Part shown: positions 61,195-64,000 of the stretch, in pieces | Layout of the letters: the number at the start of each line of letters is the position of its first letter | Numbering within the stretch: the stretch's first letter is position 1 | NCBI GenBank assembly: GCA_913055735.1 | Contig: CAJXKD010000001.1 | Location: 2,435,364-2,499,363, forward strand | Length of the DNA stretch: 64,000 bases | Direction of reading: 5' to 3' | Source of the DNA: an uncultured Rhodospirillales bacterium | GTDB lineage: Bacteria > Pseudomonadota > Alphaproteobacteria > Rhodospirillales > UBA2165 | Program-made: the position numbers and the translations under genes | Notes under the pieces: generated by a model | What the model was told of the DNA's origin: nothing | Database searches by the model: none | What the model saw: only the letters and a program-made list of their open reading frames with translations

Positions 61195-62700
61195 ATGAGC
61201 CTGGGCGGCGTCCTCCAAGGAACCAAGCACGTAACGGCTGGCCTGCTGGCAATAACCTTGCTGGGCGGCTGCGGTGCTATTCAAAAGGCCCAAATTCCTG
61301 GGTTTCAGGTCAAGCAGAACCCTGTGCAGAGGGTGGACAACCTGTCCTTCTCGGAGCGCGGGCTGGGCAAGTTGGCCAAGGGCGACCTGCTGGCGGCCCA
61401 GGCATTGTTCGATCAGGCGTTGCAAATCAACCCGCGTGACGTTCATGCCTTGCTCGGCAAGGCGATCATCTATGAACGCACGAATCAGCCGACGGCGGCG
61501 GCGGCCTCCTATGAGGCGATCCTCTCCCTGCGGCCGAATATCAACAGCCGCATGATCGTTATGAACAAGGCGCTGCCGCGCCCGGTGGGTGAGATCGCGA
61601 GCGTCAACCTATCTCTCTTGCGGAGTCAGGAAGTCGCGGAAAAGTTGGGGACGGCACCGCCGGCGATGGACCCCGAGGCGGAAAAGCCCTACAACGCGGC
61701 GATTCCCCAGATGAACAATCAGATGGCGGCGGCGCCCATGCCGCAGCAGATGGCCCAACCTGGCGGCCCGATGGTCACGCCTTTGACGCCCCCGCCGGGC
61801 ATGCCGATGCAGGTGCTCCAATCTGGACAGCATCAACCGCAAATGGCGATGCGGTCACCGACCATCGTTCCCGAGACGGAAGACAACGTCGTGGCCCGCT
61901 TCAAGATTCTGCGGACCCTGCGTGAACGCGGCTTGGTGACGCCCGACGAATACAATGTCCGCCGTGCAGCGAACATCGGGGCGCTTCTGCCGCTTACCGC
62001 ACCGCCGCCCGCGGCCGGGCTTGCCCGCACCGTGCCGAGCGGCCAGCAGATCATTCAGCGTCTCCAGGCGATCGGCCGGGCGCTGGAAATGAAAGCCATC
62101 ACCGTCCGCCAGCACAACGCCGAACGGTCGGTGATCATCGACGGTTTGATGCCTGCGGCGCCGCATGCGATCGCCAACCCGGGGATACCTCCGCAGGGCC
62201 TGCTTGAGGCTGCCGACGAGGTGCGCCGCCTGGAGCGGTTGTTGGAAGAAGGGTTGATTACCTCGGATGAGGCGCTCAAGGAGCGCAATGCCATCGAGGC
62301 CAATTTGCAGCCCAAGCCGCCTGCGATGCCAAATTCAATGCCGGGTGCAATGTCCGGGCAACAGCAAAAGCCGGCGGAGCACGGTGAGAACAAGATGACC
62401 ACCGACGCGCCAAAGGTGGAGATGATGAAGGATGACGGGCCGCGCCCCGGCCTACATCTCGCTTCTTACCGATCCGAGGCCGATGCGAATCGCGGCTGGA
62501 CCCAGCTGCGGCGTGCATTCCGGTCGCTGATCGGCGACCTGCATCCGGAAGTGGTGCGGGTCAATCTCGGACCGGGAAAGGGTGTGTACTACCGGCTGAT
62601 CGTCGGGCCGCTTGCCAATCAGGCGGAGGTGACCCGCATCTGCAAGAACCTCAAGGACCGCCGGCAGTATTGTGAACCCGCCTTCGTCGGTGCCGGTTAA
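61195..62700 (+). CDS. Predicted lipoprotein with TPR-like and SPOR regions
   Basis: 501 aa. A lipobox LLGGC (about 22-26) suggests a lipoprotein. A TPR-like part follows (GLGKLAKGDLLAAQALFDQALQINPRDVHALLGKAIIYER), then a Pro/Met/Gln-rich linker (180-225) and helical pieces (ARFKILRTLRERGLVTPDEYNVRRAANIG). The C-terminal 70 residues look like a SPOR peptidoglycan-binding domain (RPGLHLASYRSEADANRGWTQLRRAF, VYYRLIVGPLANQAEVTRICKNLK). Such a protein probably anchors to denuded glycan at the septum. Role inferred only from domains. Confidence 0.72.
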   Translation: MSLGGVLQGTKHVTAGLLAITLLGGCGAIQKAQIPGFQVKQNPVQRVDNLSFSERGLGKLAKGDLLAAQALFDQALQINPRDVHALLGKAIIYERTNQPTAAAASYEAILSLRPNINSRMIVMNKALPRPVGEIASVNLSLLRSQEVAEKLGTAPPAMDPEAEKPYNAAIPQMNNQMAAAPMPQQMAQPGGPMVTPLTPPPGMPMQVLQSGQHQPQMAMRSPTIVPETEDNVVARFKILRTLRERGLVTPDEYNVRRAANIGALLPLTAPPPAAGLARTVPSGQQIIQRLQAIGRALEMKAITVRQHNAERSVIIDGLMPAAPHAIANPGIPPQGLLEAADEVRRLERLLEEGLITSDEALKERNAIEANLQPKPPAMPNSMPGAMSGQQQKPAEHGENKMTTDAPKVEMMKDDGPRPGLHLASYRSEADANRGWTQLRRAFRSLIGDLHPEVVRVNLGPGKGVYYRLIVGPLANQAEVTRICKNLKDRRQYCEPAFVGAG

Positions 62701-62712
62701 GGCCACCCTAAA

Positions 62713-63219
62713 TTAGCGGTTTCCCCCAAACGAGGCGCTACCGGTGGAACCCGTGCCCCGTGGCGCGACGGTAATGTTCACCTCCGACCCCGACAGGGTT
62801 TTGGGCTGAATTTGGACCGTCATCACCCGGTCTCCCCGTGTATAAGTCAGGAAACTGATCTCGGAGCGGACGGTCGTTACTTCCGCCCAGCCGAACTCCG
62901 TGGACCGCTGTTTGAAGAAATCGAACATGACGGCGGCGGAGTTGGGGGCGTTTAAAACCAGCCGGCCGATCCAGCTGTCCTGCGCTCCCAGAACCAGCGT
63001 CCGTTCGATATTCATCGTCGCGCCGGTAGGGATGGGGATATCGCTGAATTCGGAAAAGGAGGGGCGGTTGGGCTCGGCGGATTGGCCGGAGCCTTGGCCT
63101 GCATCCTGGCTATTGCGGGTCGCGGGCAGGTCGATACTGCGCGAACAAGCCCCCATGACCGATGCAACGGTCAGGACGAGGGCCATCGAAACAATGGATT
63201 TCTTCGAAATTTCAAGCAT
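62713..63219 (-). CDS. Predicted lipoprotein, unknown
   Basis: 168 aa with signal sequence and lipobox VMGAC (residues about 21-25). The mature part has a linker (RNSQDAGQGSGQSAEPNRPSF) and a globular region including IPIPTGATMNIERTLVLG, GRLVLNAPNSAAVMFDFFKQRSTEFGW and RGDRVMTVQIQPKTLSGSEVNITVAP. No family name is recognised with certainty. It is convergent with the SPOR lipoprotein (12 bp between stops) and divergent from the rRNA promoter. Confidence 0.65.
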   Translation of the reverse strand: MLEISKKSIVSMALVLTVASVMGACSRSIDLPATRNSQDAGQGSGQSAEPNRPSFSEFSDIPIPTGATMNIERTLVLGAQDSWIGRLVLNAPNSAAVMFDFFKQRSTEFGWAEVTTVRSEISFLTYTRGDRVMTVQIQPKTLSGSEVNITVAPRGTGSTGSASFGGNR

Positions 63220-63656
63220 TTGAGGCGGAACCCCTACAACCGTTGATCCCAGGAGCCTAAGGGGATATCGGAAGAATGTTAACCAATTGTTTGACGTCTG
63301 GGTTGTGCCGCCGGTCCCCCTGCCGGGGTGCCATTGCGTTTTTATGGCGGTTTGACTATATTTTTTTTCACAAAGTGGCGATTAAGCATTTGACATAAAG
63401 TTGGCGAACGCTTACAAGCCCTTCTCCCGGGCGCGGACTACCGCGCTCGTTTGTTCTCTGGGGGGTAAAAACCGCAGAAAACAGTGCTCTTGGACATTGT
63501 TGATAGAGAAGGGATGCGCAGGCGGCGGTTGGTCGCGATGGCGACAGAGACCGTTTGTCTTGTGCATCTAGTTTGTGCGTAACTTACTTATGTAAGTTCT
63601 ATAGACGTCAGTTTGTGTGAGACAAGACGGCTCTATGTCATTCCCTTCGGGGAAAT
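63220..63656 (+). promoter_or_regulatory. rRNA operon promoter and leader with boxA
   Basis: A 437-bp stretch with no protein gene. TTGACA (63390-63395) and TACAAG (63413-63418) are 17 bp apart, and A/T-rich sequence near 63355-63370 may act as an UP element. TGCTCTTGGACA (63485-63496) matches the boxA antitermination site TGCTCTTTAACA at 10 of 12 positions. A TTCCC-TTCG-GGGAA hairpin (63641-63654) immediately precedes the 16S 5' end and may mark processing. Confidence 0.65.

Positions 63657-64000
<344 letters not shown>

Overview
The window reads as one chromosomal segment of a heterotrophic alphaproteobacterium, probably of the Rhodospirillales type. The right edge holds the first ~344 nt of a 16S rRNA gene with alphaproteobacterial signature sequence. 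Further support comes from a DUF2336 protein, an olsB-olsA ornithine-lipid pair, an ActP-like symporter with its DUF4212 partner, and many substrate-binding-protein transporters (Tct, TAXI-TRAP, Dpp type). The sequence is GC-rich and densely coded, with SD-like GGAGG/GGGGGA sites and frequent 1-4 bp overlaps. No insertion sequence, CRISPR array, tRNA or prophage gene was seen.

Layout. 1-6.5 kb: a TPR protein cut by the left edge, ornithine-lipid synthesis (olsBA), and a LacI regulator between two 3-hydroxyisobutyrate-dehydrogenase-type oxidoreductases, then a flavodoxin-like protein. 6.5-22 kb: a catabolic region. A LysR regulator is divergent from a cytoplasmic periplasmic-binding-fold protein. 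These are followed by lower-pathway enzymes of the protocatechuate/gallate 4,5-cleavage route: a 4-oxalomesaconate tautomerase type (PrpF family), a 2-pyrone-4,6-dicarboxylate lactonase type (LigI), a 4-oxalomesaconate hydratase type (LigJ), an ACMSD-type decarboxylase, a RraA/LigK-type aldolase and a gamma-resorcylate-decarboxylase-type enzyme. They are interrupted by a Dpp/Opp ABC transporter without a binding protein and an arylsulfotransferase-like beta-propeller. 22-28 kb: housekeeping and accessory genes (VOC, DUF2336, Sel1, MlaC-like, isochorismatase, SDR, GST).

28-44.3 kb: a second catabolic region. A fused FAD-monooxygenase/Old-Yellow-Enzyme protein of the salicylyl-CoA/2-aminobenzoyl-CoA type converges on an eight-gene minus-strand operon (DUF336, TctC, TctB, TctA, Gfo/Idh/MocA, SDR, enoyl-CoA hydratase, acyl-CoA dehydrogenase). 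Divergent from this, beyond an alpha/beta hydrolase, is a TAXI-TRAP transporter followed by a TauD/TfdA-type dioxygenase. 44.3-49.6 kb: a TetR regulator and a three-gene envelope export cassette (MMPL/RND pump, LolA-like protein, outer-membrane barrel), separated by three operator-like repeats at exact 23-bp spacing. 49.6-53.6 kb: YaiI, an EamA exporter, a small membrane protein, and the symporter with DUF4212.

53.8-59 kb: an unrecognised protein, then a compact operon: DUF3500 protein with a His-rich tail, LLM flavin monooxygenase, 3-hydroxyanthranilate-dioxygenase-type cupin, RidA protein and GST. This mixes elements of the rut pyrimidine pathway and the 3-hydroxyanthranilate/2-aminomuconate pathway, and it is the best candidate here for an undescribed degradation route. 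59-63.7 kb: an MgtE-like transporter lacking the usual N domain, secreted/lipoprotein genes of unknown role (one with TPR and SPOR regions), and the rRNA promoter/boxA leader. Specific substrates are inferences from families and neighbours.
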